Program-made: the position numbers and the translations under genes
Notes under the pieces: generated by a model
The model's input: the letters and a program-made list of their open reading frames with translations, nothing else
What the model was told of the DNA's origin: nothing
Databases searched by the model: none
Assembly (NCBI GenBank): GCA_029552985.1
Contig: JAKPDB010000127.1
Coordinates: 1 to 32,131 of the forward strand
From: a bacterium
GTDB taxonomy: Bacteria; Ratteibacteria; UBA8468; B48-G9; DTJG01
DNA: 32,131 nucleotides
Direction of reading: 5' to 3'
In this document: piece by piece, positions 11,378 to 19,216 of the stretch
Layout: every line of letters begins with the position of its first letter
Position numbering within the stretch: position 1 is the stretch's first letter

Positions 11378-12818
11378 CTGGAAATCAGAAATCACTCAAA
11401 TTGGTCCCTGCAAATGGATGATACCTCGAAAAAACCAGATGCTGGTACCAGGCATCATTTATATTTCTGAAACAATGCTTCATCGCACCTTTGAAGACAA
11501 TGTGCTTCAACAGGTTGCAAATGTTGGGTGTCTTCCGGGGATTATTTCTTATAGTCTTGCAATGCCGGATGTCCACTGGGGATATGGAGCGCCTATCGGA
11601 GGAGTTGCAGCATTTAGAAAGGATAGTGGCGTCATTGTTCCTGGATTTGTTGGATATGATATTAATTGCGGAGTAAGGCTGATTCGTTCCGACATTACTG
11701 CATCAGAAATTGCAGACAAACTCGAAAAACTTGTGAGTTGTTTATACTCAAACATTCCTTCTGGAGTTGGTTCGACAGGAAAAATTATTTTAAAGATAAG
11801 CCAAGTAGACCAGGTACTATCACAGGGAGCAGGTTATGCTCTAAAACAGGGCTATGGATGGAATTCTGATATTGAAAGAACAGAAGAAACAGGTTGCATG
11901 AAAACAGCAGACCCTGACAGTGTAAGTCCGAGAGCAAAGGAAAGAGGTTCTGACCAACTGGGAACTCTTGGGTCTGGCAATCACTTCCTTGAAATTCAAC
12001 AGGTTGTAGAAATTTATAATAAAGAAGCAGCAAAGGTATTTGGCTTATTTGAAAATCAAATCACAGTGATGGTGCATACTGGAAGCAGGGGACTTGGATA
12101 TCAGGTTTGCGATGATTACCTTGCTACATTTGGTAAAGTATTAACAAAATACGGGATTAATCTTCCTGACAGGCAGCTTGCGTGTGCACCTATTGACTCA
12201 CAGGAAGGAAAGAATTATTTTGCTGCAATGAGCGCTGCTGCAAATTTTGCCTGGGCAAACCGACAAATTATTACCCACTGGATTAGAGAATGTTTTGAAA
12301 AGGTATTTTCTGTACCTGCTGAAAGGTTAGGACTTTTTGTGGTTTATGATGTCGCCCACAATATTGCAAAATATGAAAAACATTCCTTTGAAGGCAAAAA
12401 CGACTATGTATATGTTCATCGCAAAGGCGCAACAAGGGCATTCCCAAAGGGACACGAGGCAGTATGTGATATTTATAAAAACATCGGACAACCTGTCATC
12501 ATTCCAGGAACCATGGGAACAAGTTCCTATGTTCTTGTTGGTACACAACAGGCATTGAATGAAACTTGGGGCTCGACATGCCATGGAGCAGGTCGGTTGA
12601 TGTCAAGGGCGCAGGCAATCAAGAAAAGCAAAGGAAGAAAAATAGAAGAAGAACTTCTGGCTCTTGGTGTAATGGCAAAAGCAAAAAGCAGGGGTGGACT
12701 TGCTGAAGAAATTCCTGAAGCTTACAAAGATGTGGATGAAATAGTGAAAGTCGTTGAACAAGCAGGACTGTCAACAAAAGTTGCAAAAATGAAACCCCTT
12801 GCAGTGATCAAGGGATAA
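11370..12818 (+). CDS. rtcB: RNA-splicing ligase RtcB
   Basis: 482 residues, the typical full length. Family motifs appear in order: MPDVHWGYGAPIGGVAAF, GYDINCGVRL (metal-binding Cys), GTLGSGNHFLE, VHTGSRGLG, DVAHNIAKYE, HRKGATRAFPKGH and TCHGAGRLMSR, which holds the GMP-accepting histidine. RtcB joins 2',3'-cyclic phosphate and 5'-OH RNA ends using GTP and Mn2+, in tRNA splicing or RNA repair. No archease or RtcA gene is beside it. The start is set by GAGGTGAT, eight bases before ATG and inside the preceding gene. It closes the isomerase-korC operon; no clear hairpin terminator follows. Confidence 0.97.
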   Translation: MSNWKSEITQIGPCKWMIPRKNQMLVPGIIYISETMLHRTFEDNVLQQVANVGCLPGIISYSLAMPDVHWGYGAPIGGVAAFRKDSGVIVPGFVGYDINCGVRLIRSDITASEIADKLEKLVSCLYSNIPSGVGSTGKIILKISQVDQVLSQGAGYALKQGYGWNSDIERTEETGCMKTADPDSVSPRAKERGSDQLGTLGSGNHFLEIQQVVEIYNKEAAKVFGLFENQITVMVHTGSRGLGYQVCDDYLATFGKVLTKYGINLPDRQLACAPIDSQEGKNYFAAMSAAANFAWANRQIITHWIRECFEKVFSVPAERLGLFVVYDVAHNIAKYEKHSFEGKNDYVYVHRKGATRAFPKGHEAVCDIYKNIGQPVIIPGTMGTSSYVLVGTQQALNETWGSTCHGAGRLMSRAQAIKKSKGRKIEEELLALGVMAKAKSRGGLAEEIPEAYKDVDEIVKVVEQAGLSTKVAKMKPLAVIKG

Positions 12819-12841
12819 ACACAGCAGATGCAAATAGTCCT

Positions 12842-12921
12842 TTGACGACTTGAAGAAGATTTATTTTAATAAATTGATTAAAGAAGGTGGGGTTGACAAC
12901 CTCATACAGAGATGAAAAAAT
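12842..12921 (+). promoter_or_regulatory. Two candidate promoters for the 12965 operon, one with a palindrome over the -35
   Basis: TTGACG (12842-12847) is followed after 17 bases by TTTAAT (12865-12870, 5 of 6). Further down, TTGACA (12893-12898) has AAAAAT 17 bases on (weak). The second -35 lies in the perfect palindrome GGTTGACAACC (12891-12901), a possible operator. AGGAGG (12955-12960) precedes ATG 12965. Confidence 0.5.
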
Positions 12922-12964
12922 AAAACCACTGATTTTTTGAACGCAACGTTAACCAGGAGGCAAT

Positions 12965-14269
12965 ATGGTAAGAAAGGTTCTTATAGGTTGCATGATTTCG
13001 ATAATGTGCTGGGTTTTTTCTGCAATCTGCCAGGTTATTTGTACACCAGACAAAACTGCAGTATCAGTGAAATCAGGAGATATTTTTGTTTTTACAGTTT
13101 CTAATCCAAACCCGCCGCAGGATATTTCCATCAAAGTATATGATGCAAACGGTAAATATGTAAGAACACTTTTTGAAAAATGCACAACTGAAACACAGTT
13201 CAAAATTCCGTGGAACCTGAAAGATGCTGATGGAAAAACAGTCAATCCTGGAAAATATACTGTAAAGGTTCAAACTGGCTTAAATCTTGTACTTGACGCA
13301 ACTTTCGGTAAAAATGGCATCATTGGTGGTGATGATACATTCATCAGTCCAAGGAATGTCAGGGTTGATAAAAAAGGTTGTGTTTATGTGCTGGATTATG
13401 GAGCTGGAATAATATTCAAATTCAATCCAGATGGTACCCCAGCGAATGATATTGCAGGTAAAAATAAAATTATGGGACCATCATCACCTTACTGGGTCAA
13501 TATCGCTGTTGATGAAGATGGAAGAATTTACGGAACTGTTGGTCATAGTGTACTGGTTTACGATGGTAAAACAGGGGAACAAATTTATTACGTTGGAGAA
13601 TTCTTTGGAAACGATGTGGGCTGGGAAACAACAAAAGGCGGACTTGGTTGGCCAAGCTGGGTGGGTCTCAATAGCGACTATCGTCTTTATGCCTCTTGCC
13701 CTGGATACTCATACTGGGCTGGTTTTGATAGAAGAAAGAAAGGAAAAGAAGGAGGGCTCTGGCGTTCAAAAGGAGGTATACCAGGAGAATCAGGAGATAC
13801 AGATGGAAAGAAAGCCATTTATCTTGCGCATGCCTATTACACAAACCGCAATGGCATCACAAAGTGGATTGATAAAGATACGTCTGTTGAAATTGCTTAT
13901 AGCATCACTTCTTTCACAGACCCGGTAAAGAAAACCACAGAACAGATGGCAAATGTTTATGGCGTCGCATTTGACAAAGAATCAGGAATTTTCCTTGTTC
14001 AGAGAGACCCAGTCAGAATTATCAAAATTTCAGATAATGGCTTTGGGTTTGACTTTGTGAAACAATTTGCTTCTCCAGGAAATGATGCGTCTAAACTTGA
14101 ATTTATGGCACCAAAAGATGCAGCAGTTTCTCCTGACGGAAAATATCTTTATGTGATAGAAGATGGAGAACCCATCAGCAAAACAAATACTGCACCAGGT
14201 CTTGCACGGCTTATGAAATACAAAATTACCTATCAGGACGAAAAGCAAATTACGATACTCGTTCAGTAA
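12965..14269 (+). CDS. Exported FlgD-Ig / beta-propeller (NHL-like) protein
   Basis: 434 residues. There is an N-terminal signal peptide (VLIGCMISIMCWVFSAI). Residues ~35-100 form a FlgD-like Ig domain (ISIKVYDANGKYVRTLF, then WNLKDADGKTVNPGKYTVKV). The rest reads as a beta-propeller with repeated NHL-like blades, for example ISPRNVRVDKKGCVYVLD, VNIAVDEDGRIYGTV and PKDAAVSPDGKYLYVIED. It is probably secreted or periplasmic and may bind glycan or protein; no catalytic motif is visible. It leads an operon-like run with the GH42-like gene 34 bases downstream, so a role in handling carbohydrate outside the cytoplasm is a reasonable inference. A strong AGGAGG supports the start. Confidence 0.75.
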   Translation: MVRKVLIGCMISIMCWVFSAICQVICTPDKTAVSVKSGDIFVFTVSNPNPPQDISIKVYDANGKYVRTLFEKCTTETQFKIPWNLKDADGKTVNPGKYTVKVQTGLNLVLDATFGKNGIIGGDDTFISPRNVRVDKKGCVYVLDYGAGIIFKFNPDGTPANDIAGKNKIMGPSSPYWVNIAVDEDGRIYGTVGHSVLVYDGKTGEQIYYVGEFFGNDVGWETTKGGLGWPSWVGLNSDYRLYASCPGYSYWAGFDRRKKGKEGGLWRSKGGIPGESGDTDGKKAIYLAHAYYTNRNGITKWIDKDTSVEIAYSITSFTDPVKKTTEQMANVYGVAFDKESGIFLVQRDPVRIIKISDNGFGFDFVKQFASPGNDASKLEFMAPKDAAVSPDGKYLYVIEDGEPISKTNTAPGLARLMKYKITYQDEKQITILVQ

Positions 14270-14292
14270 AATGCTGCGTTTAATTTTCCAAA

Positions 14293-14298
14293 AAGGGA
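14293..14298 (+). promoter_or_regulatory. Ribosome binding site deciding the 14304 start
   Basis: AAGGGA five bases before ATG 14304. The choice removes 11 codons from the ORF-track prediction and places MKKLLFSIMVFLCIFSL, a clean signal peptide, at the N-terminus. Confidence 0.75.
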
Positions 14299-14303
14299 CT
14301 ATT

Positions 14304-16736
14304 ATGAAAAAGTTGTTGTTTTCGATAATGGTGTTTTTATGCATTTTTTCATTAACTTCGCAAGCCCAGCAGAAGAAAAATCCTGAAAAAATCTATGTGA
14401 GATTCAAAATGCTTTCAGCAGACCAGGTATATGCATATTTAAAAACTGTTATCCATCATTCTCCCTGGTCAAAAAATTATCCAACAATTCCCCGTGGTGG
14501 AGAAAATTACGCAAGATTGCGGATTAAACAAAATAATTTCTCTCCATGGGTAGAAATTGATGGTGACTGGGGAACCATTGTCTTTGATTTCAAAAGTTCT
14601 CAGATATTGGAAAATGTTGAAGTTGAAATCCAGTTATCCACTAAAGACGATGAGTCAGGAATATTTAAAACAATGAAGATTCAGGAAAAAGGAAGTATTG
14701 TCGCAATCAGTTTGCCTTCTGACTACTATAACAATCCAGATGGAATACTCACTGTCAGGCAGGAATCAGAAAAACATTTGAAAATGGCTCAATCTCTTAA
14801 TCTTTCCCGAGAAAATCTTCCAAAAAAATTTTCCTTTTACACAGGCGCGGGTGGCTATGGAAGTTTATATACGGATGTTGAAATCTGGAAGAATGAACTT
14901 AAAACATTAAGAACCCTTGGCATCAATGGAACAAGTTATCCATGGAATGCTGAACAAAACAATATTTATAAAGAACTCGGTTTCGATAGATTTGTAACGT
15001 ACAATCCAGGAAACCCTGACCAGGCAAAAAAAGAAAAAGAACTTTCAGAGGAAACATTTTCAAAAATTCAGGCAGTTGTTATTGCTGATGAACCAGGAAA
15101 TTACGGTCTTTACCAGATAAAAAATGAACCAGTAGAGAACTTTCACAGGTTTCTTGAAAGCAAGGGATTAAAACCAAAAGATTTTAATGCAAAGGACTGG
15201 TCTGATATTAAGCCCCTCACAGACAAAAAAGAAATTGAAAAAATTGAGTATAACTGGGGACCAAAATATGGCGAGGCAGCAAGAAAGACATATTACTGGA
15301 CAATAAGATACACTGAACACATGACGAACCAGTATTTTAAAAATATCACAAATTCCCATGAAAAACAGTATCAGCCAGGAGTACTGACATTTGTTAACTA
15401 TACAGACCATCCCATGATTCTCGGCGGTATGATGCTTCCAGGAAGCCCTGACTGGTTTGAGATGGGTTTACAAAGGGCAACCACATTGATGTGGACAGAG
15501 GACTGGATGTATGGTGGAATCAGGTCATGGGGAAATGGGCTTTACCAGCGACTGGGATTTCTGTGTGACATTCTGCGAAACGCAGCAAGCAAACATAATC
15601 AGCCCCTTGGTTTTTACAATACAATGGACGGAGAAGATGGTATCAGAATGAAAGGATTTATAGTAATCGGACATGGAGTAAAAATTATTGATTACTTTTA
15701 CTATGGACCAACATATTCTGCTACAGAAAACTACTGGTCAGATAGTATCTCACAATATCAGGGGGTTGCAAAAGTTATCAGGGACATAGGAAAGGCAGAA
15801 GAACTTGTATATCCTGGACAGGTACCAAAACGAGATGTGGCGATTATTTACAGTACCACAGAAGAAATCTGGGACCAAAATGGTGCCAAGGGACATGAAA
15901 AGCAATATCTTCATATCGCGCTTGCCCAGCAAATGTACCATGCAGATGTACTGAACGAGGACTTAATTCTGGAAAGAGACCTGTCACAATACAGGGTCAT
16001 TTATTTCACGGATACACGCTTTCCTATTGCTGGACTAAAAAAACTGAAGACCTATGTGGAAAATGGTGGAACACTGGTAATGATGCCGGGTGCAGGTGAA
16101 AAGGATGAATATGATAATAATGTAAATGTAATTACATCACTTCTCGGAACAGATATCAAAACAATTTCCATTGAAAAACCAGAGAAAACCAGTATCATCT
16201 TGAACACAAGCACTGGAATTCAAAGTGATATTCCTGTCATCGTTTCATTCAAAAAGGCAGAAGTGTTAGGCGCTGTCAAAGACCAGATTTTGGGCAAATT
16301 TTTAGACGGTTCCCCCGCAATTCTCAGTAGTAAAGTAAAAAAAGGCAGAATCATTTATTATATGTTTATGCCAGGACATAACTTTTTTTCCCAGGTACAG
16401 GAAGCAAATCCTGAAGGATATGTAAAAAATTTTCCGGAACATGCAAAAAAAATTATCAGTTTTCCTTGTGAAATGTCAGGCATTAAAAAACAAATCGAAA
16501 TATCAGAAGGTACATTTGATGCAAATTTACTTATTTCAGAAAAAGGCGTGGCACTGGTACTGGTCAATCTTGGAAGAGACCCTATAGCAAGTGCCAATTT
16601 CAAAGTTCAGGCACAGGGAATTAAATCAGTGACATCTATTGAAAACGGTAATCTTCAATTCAAAGAAGAAAATGGATATGTATATTTTTCAATGCCTGTC
16701 AATGGATTGACAGACATTGTCATGCTAAAAAAATGA
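14304..16736 (+). CDS. Exported multidomain putative glycoside hydrolase (GH42-like barrel plus GATase1-like domain)
   Basis: 810 residues from the corrected start. It has a signal peptide (MKKLLFSIMVFLCIFSLTSQA) and an N-terminal beta-rich domain (~25-170). A large central region resembles a (beta/alpha)8 barrel, with VVIADEPGNYG as a possible acid/base glutamate segment and several aromatic-rich stretches (WTEDWMYGGIRSWG). The region ~500-660 (RDVAIIYSTTEEIW, then YRVIYFTDTRFP and YVENGGTLVMMPGAG) matches the class I glutamine-amidotransferase-like trimerisation domain of GH42 beta-galactosidases. A small C-terminal beta domain follows. Similarity is at fold level, so the activity could be on galactosides or something else, or lost. 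It lies between the propeller protein and a sugar isomerase (12-base gap), which supports a carbohydrate role. Confidence 0.6.
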   Translation: MKKLLFSIMVFLCIFSLTSQAQQKKNPEKIYVRFKMLSADQVYAYLKTVIHHSPWSKNYPTIPRGGENYARLRIKQNNFSPWVEIDGDWGTIVFDFKSSQILENVEVEIQLSTKDDESGIFKTMKIQEKGSIVAISLPSDYYNNPDGILTVRQESEKHLKMAQSLNLSRENLPKKFSFYTGAGGYGSLYTDVEIWKNELKTLRTLGINGTSYPWNAEQNNIYKELGFDRFVTYNPGNPDQAKKEKELSEETFSKIQAVVIADEPGNYGLYQIKNEPVENFHRFLESKGLKPKDFNAKDWSDIKPLTDKKEIEKIEYNWGPKYGEAARKTYYWTIRYTEHMTNQYFKNITNSHEKQYQPGVLTFVNYTDHPMILGGMMLPGSPDWFEMGLQRATTLMWTEDWMYGGIRSWGNGLYQRLGFLCDILRNAASKHNQPLGFYNTMDGEDGIRMKGFIVIGHGVKIIDYFYYGPTYSATENYWSDSISQYQGVAKVIRDIGKAEELVYPGQVPKRDVAIIYSTTEEIWDQNGAKGHEKQYLHIALAQQMYHADVLNEDLILERDLSQYRVIYFTDTRFPIAGLKKLKTYVENGGTLVMMPGAGEKDEYDNNVNVITSLLGTDIKTISIEKPEKTSIILNTSTGIQSDIPVIVSFKKAEVLGAVKDQILGKFLDGSPAILSSKVKKGRIIYYMFMPGHNFFSQVQEANPEGYVKNFPEHAKKIISFPCEMSGIKKQIEISEGTFDANLLISEKGVALVLVNLGRDPIASANFKVQAQGIKSVTSIENGNLQFKEENGYVYFSMPVNGLTDIVMLKK

Positions 16737-16748
16737 CCGGAGGCGAAA

Positions 16749-17582
16749 ATGAAGTTCAGTATTCAAACAATCATTCTTCCCTACAATAACCTTGAAGAAA
16801 TCGGAGAAATTGCGCACAAGTATGGCTATGACGGAGTTGAATGGAGGGTATTACCTGACTCATGTCTTAAGGATTTTGGTCCAGAGGTAAAAAACAATCT
16901 CGCAGTTTGCACATTGAAACAAAGTGTACCACTCATCAAAAAAATCAATGCAGAATTCAATTTGTCTGTTGCTGGTTTTTCGTCCTATGTAGAAATGGAT
17001 CAACTGGATGATATAAAAATCATCAGGGATGCAGGATGCGAACTTGGTTGCCCATTTTTTAGAATTAGAGAACTTTATTACAGAAGAGACCGCAATTACC
17101 ACGAAATTGTTGAAGACGGGTGGAGAAAATTTGAAAAGGTGGAAAAGATTCTTGAATCTTATCCCATAAAGGCAGCGATTGAAATACACAATGGTTTTGT
17201 CGTGAGTTCCTGCGCAGCAGCATATCATTTCTGTTCAAAATTCAGTCCAGAACATCTCGGTGTGATTCATGACCCTGGCAATCAGGTTGTCGAAGGAAGA
17301 GAAGACGCAAAAATGGGAATTGAAATCCTTGGTCCTTATCTGATACATGTTCATTTCAAGAATATGATATGGGAGAAAAAAGGTGTAAGAGAAGATGGAA
17401 CTGTTGAGTGGAAACCAAAAAGCGTGCCACTAAATGAAGGAATCATTGACTGGAAGGACTATATTGAGCAGTTGAAAAATTGCGGTTATAAAGGTTTTCT
17501 TTCGAACGAAGATATGGATACAGCATCAGGTTCCATTGAACAGCGGCTATCACAAATCAACTATCTCAAACAGTTTGTATAA
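16749..17582 (+). CDS. Xylose isomerase-like TIM-barrel sugar isomerase/epimerase
   Basis: 277 residues, opening MKFSIQTIILPYNNLEEIGEIAHKYGYDGVEWR, the usual start of this family. Candidate metal ligands: Glu in AAIEIHNG, Asp in VIHDPGN, His in IHVHFKN and Glu in LSNEDMD. It is cytoplasmic, with no signal peptide. A GGAGG five bases before ATG fixes the start, 12 bases after the GH42-like gene, so the two are likely co-transcribed. The enzyme probably interconverts a sugar released by the exported proteins; the exact sugar is not readable. It is clearly different in sequence from the 9837 and 27633 relatives, so the three are not recent duplicates. Confidence 0.88.
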   Translation: MKFSIQTIILPYNNLEEIGEIAHKYGYDGVEWRVLPDSCLKDFGPEVKNNLAVCTLKQSVPLIKKINAEFNLSVAGFSSYVEMDQLDDIKIIRDAGCELGCPFFRIRELYYRRDRNYHEIVEDGWRKFEKVEKILESYPIKAAIEIHNGFVVSSCAAAYHFCSKFSPEHLGVIHDPGNQVVEGREDAKMGIEILGPYLIHVHFKNMIWEKKGVREDGTVEWKPKSVPLNEGIIDWKDYIEQLKNCGYKGFLSNEDMDTASGSIEQRLSQINYLKQFV

Positions 17583-17612
17583 AAACAGAACTATTGTTCA
17601 TCTACTGTTTTT
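17581..17612 (+). terminator. Weak hairpin after the isomerase, possible terminator
   Basis: AAAAACAG (17581-17588) and CTGTTTTT (17605-17612) are perfect inverted arms around a 16-base loop, ending in five T. The stem has only two G-C pairs, so it would be weak. It begins at the stop codon of the isomerase gene. Confidence 0.3.
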
Positions 17613-17770
17613 ATCGCCTCAAGGGCATCCTCATAGGAATCTGTTGGCATATATTCGTACCCACGTTTATCGATTTCAAGCAAGTCCTGAAAGGTTAGGG
17701 ATAGATTTGCTTTGCTTCTAACATTTACTACTGCGGAAAAAATTTTCCCTTGACAACTTCTTGCTGTGCA
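17591..17770 (-). pseudogene. Possible remnant of a minus-strand gene (start-less 59-codon frame)
   Basis: The 260-base gap before the 17843 gene holds, on the minus strand, an open frame bounded by stops. It reads protein-like near its end (DLLEIDKRGYEYMPTDSY, then EDALEAIKTVDEQ and a stop). It has no plausible start codon except an internal ATG 19 codons from the end, and no ribosome site. I do not recognise the family. A stop-free frame of this length can occur by chance, so the call rests only on its protein-like composition. Confidence 0.25.
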
Positions 17771-17777
17771 TTAACAT
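17750..17777 (+). promoter_or_regulatory. Candidate promoter for the 17843 gene
   Basis: TTGACA at 17750-17755 is perfect. After 16 bases comes TAACAT (17772-17777, 4 of 6). A ribosome site (GAGGTGGG) precedes ATG 17843, which gives a leader of roughly 60 bases. Confidence 0.45.
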
Positions 17778-17842
17778 AGTTTTTGAAGCACAAACAACTG
17801 AATTTGTACAAATGGAAACTTTTCAAAAAAACGAGGTGGGAA

Positions 17843-19084
17843 ATGAAATATAGAATTTTTGTTTTTATGTTTTTGTGTTTAACTCTAAATCTTTTTGGAA
17901 CGGTTACTACATTGATTGAGGTTTATATTCCTGTTTTAGGACCACAGAGGGAAACAGATATTAAAAAAGTATTATTTGTGACATATTATTCTCTTCCGGA
18001 ATCCGAAATAAATTTTACCTGTCAGCCATACTTTGTAAATAAGGTACCTGAAAGGATAGAAGAATTTAAAGAGGAGAATATTAATCTTGCATCTCTGGCA
18101 GGCATAAAAATTGCTGATTGTACCATATATGGACCAGAAGGACCCAAAATTACTATTGATGTAAAAAATTTGAAAAGTGTCAATGGCATCCCCAAAGAAA
18201 AAATACTTAAACTCACGATTAAAGCACTTATTTTAAATTTGAAAAAGAAGGGCATAAACCATTGCATAATTTCTATCTTGGGCAAACAACAGCACCCAGA
18301 ATTAAAATGGGCTGAGTATGAAATAACGGATCTTACAGAAACACTTCCTGTTTTTTATGATTTACAAAAATTTTCGCATCCTCAAACAAAGTACTTTTTT
18401 GTCAAAAACATTGAATATGAAGAAATAAAAAAGGATACGTACAGACCCAAAGAAACCAAAATTACTTTTGAAGAAGACATTGATGGCGATGAAAAAAAAG
18501 AAAAGGTTTTAATCTGTATAGGAAATGACGCTGAAAAAGATTATACCTTCACGATATACATCAATAATAAGAAAATGCTTTCAGACTATATTGAACGTGT
18601 GGATCGTATCGGTGTGGTCGACATTGATTCGAAGGACGAATTTAAAGAAATAGAAATTTATAGTGTCGGTCCGAGTGATGATTTTATCAGCAGATTCTAT
18701 AGATTTGAAAAGAATAAAGTGAAATTTATGGGAGAACTATCACGTTTAGCGTGGATTGAAGACGGACTTTTATATGTCCATGACTGGACAGGACACTGGA
18801 GTATCTCAAGAAAGTATTACATTGATAGGGATGGAAAATTCCAGGAGGTGAACCAACCATTTTACTGGGTGGGGCTAAAACTCAAGATTGAAAAAGAAAT
18901 TCCAGTATATTTTTCCCCTGAGAAGAAATCAATAGTGGATGTAGCAAAGAAAGGCGAGGAGATATCAATAATTTTTGAAAAAGAAGGAAATCTTCTGGTG
19001 AAGACTCAAAAAGACCTGGTTGGATGGGTGAAGTTGTCAGATATTGCAATTGCTTGCGAAAGTACCTTACCGACCGCAGATTAA
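17843..19084 (+). CDS. Exported protein of unknown function with C-terminal SH3-like domain
   Basis: 413 residues from ATG 17843. GAGGTGGG lies just before it, and the start yields a signal peptide (MKYRIFVFMFLCLTLNLFG); the ORF-track start 20 codons upstream lacks these. I do not recognise the N-terminal ~190 residues. Residues ~200-330 resemble a VCBS/FG-GAP-type region (EEDIDGDEKKEKVLICIG, then VVDIDSKDEFKEIEI), suggesting a calcium-binding-like acidic fold. The last ~70 residues (YFSPEKKSIVDVAKKGEEIS and LVKTQKDLVGWVKLSDI) look like a bacterial SH3-type domain. Lysine and glutamate are abundant and charge is spread evenly. It is likely periplasmic or surface exposed. It has its own promoter candidate and no clear partner, and stands between two carbohydrate clusters. 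Confidence 0.6.
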   Translation: MKYRIFVFMFLCLTLNLFGTVTTLIEVYIPVLGPQRETDIKKVLFVTYYSLPESEINFTCQPYFVNKVPERIEEFKEENINLASLAGIKIADCTIYGPEGPKITIDVKNLKSVNGIPKEKILKLTIKALILNLKKKGINHCIISILGKQQHPELKWAEYEITDLTETLPVFYDLQKFSHPQTKYFFVKNIEYEEIKKDTYRPKETKITFEEDIDGDEKKEKVLICIGNDAEKDYTFTIYINNKKMLSDYIERVDRIGVVDIDSKDEFKEIEIYSVGPSDDFISRFYRFEKNKVKFMGELSRLAWIEDGLLYVHDWTGHWSISRKYYIDRDGKFQEVNQPFYWVGLKLKIEKEIPVYFSPEKKSIVDVAKKGEEISIIFEKEGNLLVKTQKDLVGWVKLSDIAIACESTLPTAD

Positions 19085-19113
19085 GATAAATATAAAAAAC
19101 ATACACCATATGC

Positions 19114-19134
19114 TGAACAAAAAGATATTGTTCA
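19114..19134. repeat. Perfect 7-base inverted repeat
   Basis: TGAACAA and TTGTTCA flank a 7-base loop (AAAGATA). It lies after the 17843 gene and 34 bases before the GH51 promoter candidate. There is no T-run, so it is not a standard terminator; it could be an operator. Confidence 0.35.
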
Positions 19135-19167
19135 CCTATATATCATTCGTACTAATAGAGGTAAAGG

Positions 19168-19213
19168 TTGAATTGGGGTGAATTTTGTTGTAGCATAACT
19201 GGAAACAGGAGGA
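19168..19213 (+). promoter_or_regulatory. Candidate promoter and ribosome site of the GH51 gene
   Basis: TTGAAT (19168-19173), 17-base spacer, TAGCAT (19191-19196, 4 of 6). AGGAGGA (19207-19213) ends three bases before ATG 19217. The -10 sits so near the ribosome site that the leader would be about 15 bases. Confidence 0.45.
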
Positions 19214-19216
19214 AGC

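Noticed and set aside
17592-19140. Near-identical TATTGTTCA-CTA segments at 17592-17604 and 19126-19138
   Set aside because: Twelve of 13 bases match, but in AT-rich sequence of this length such pairs arise by chance; no third copy seen.
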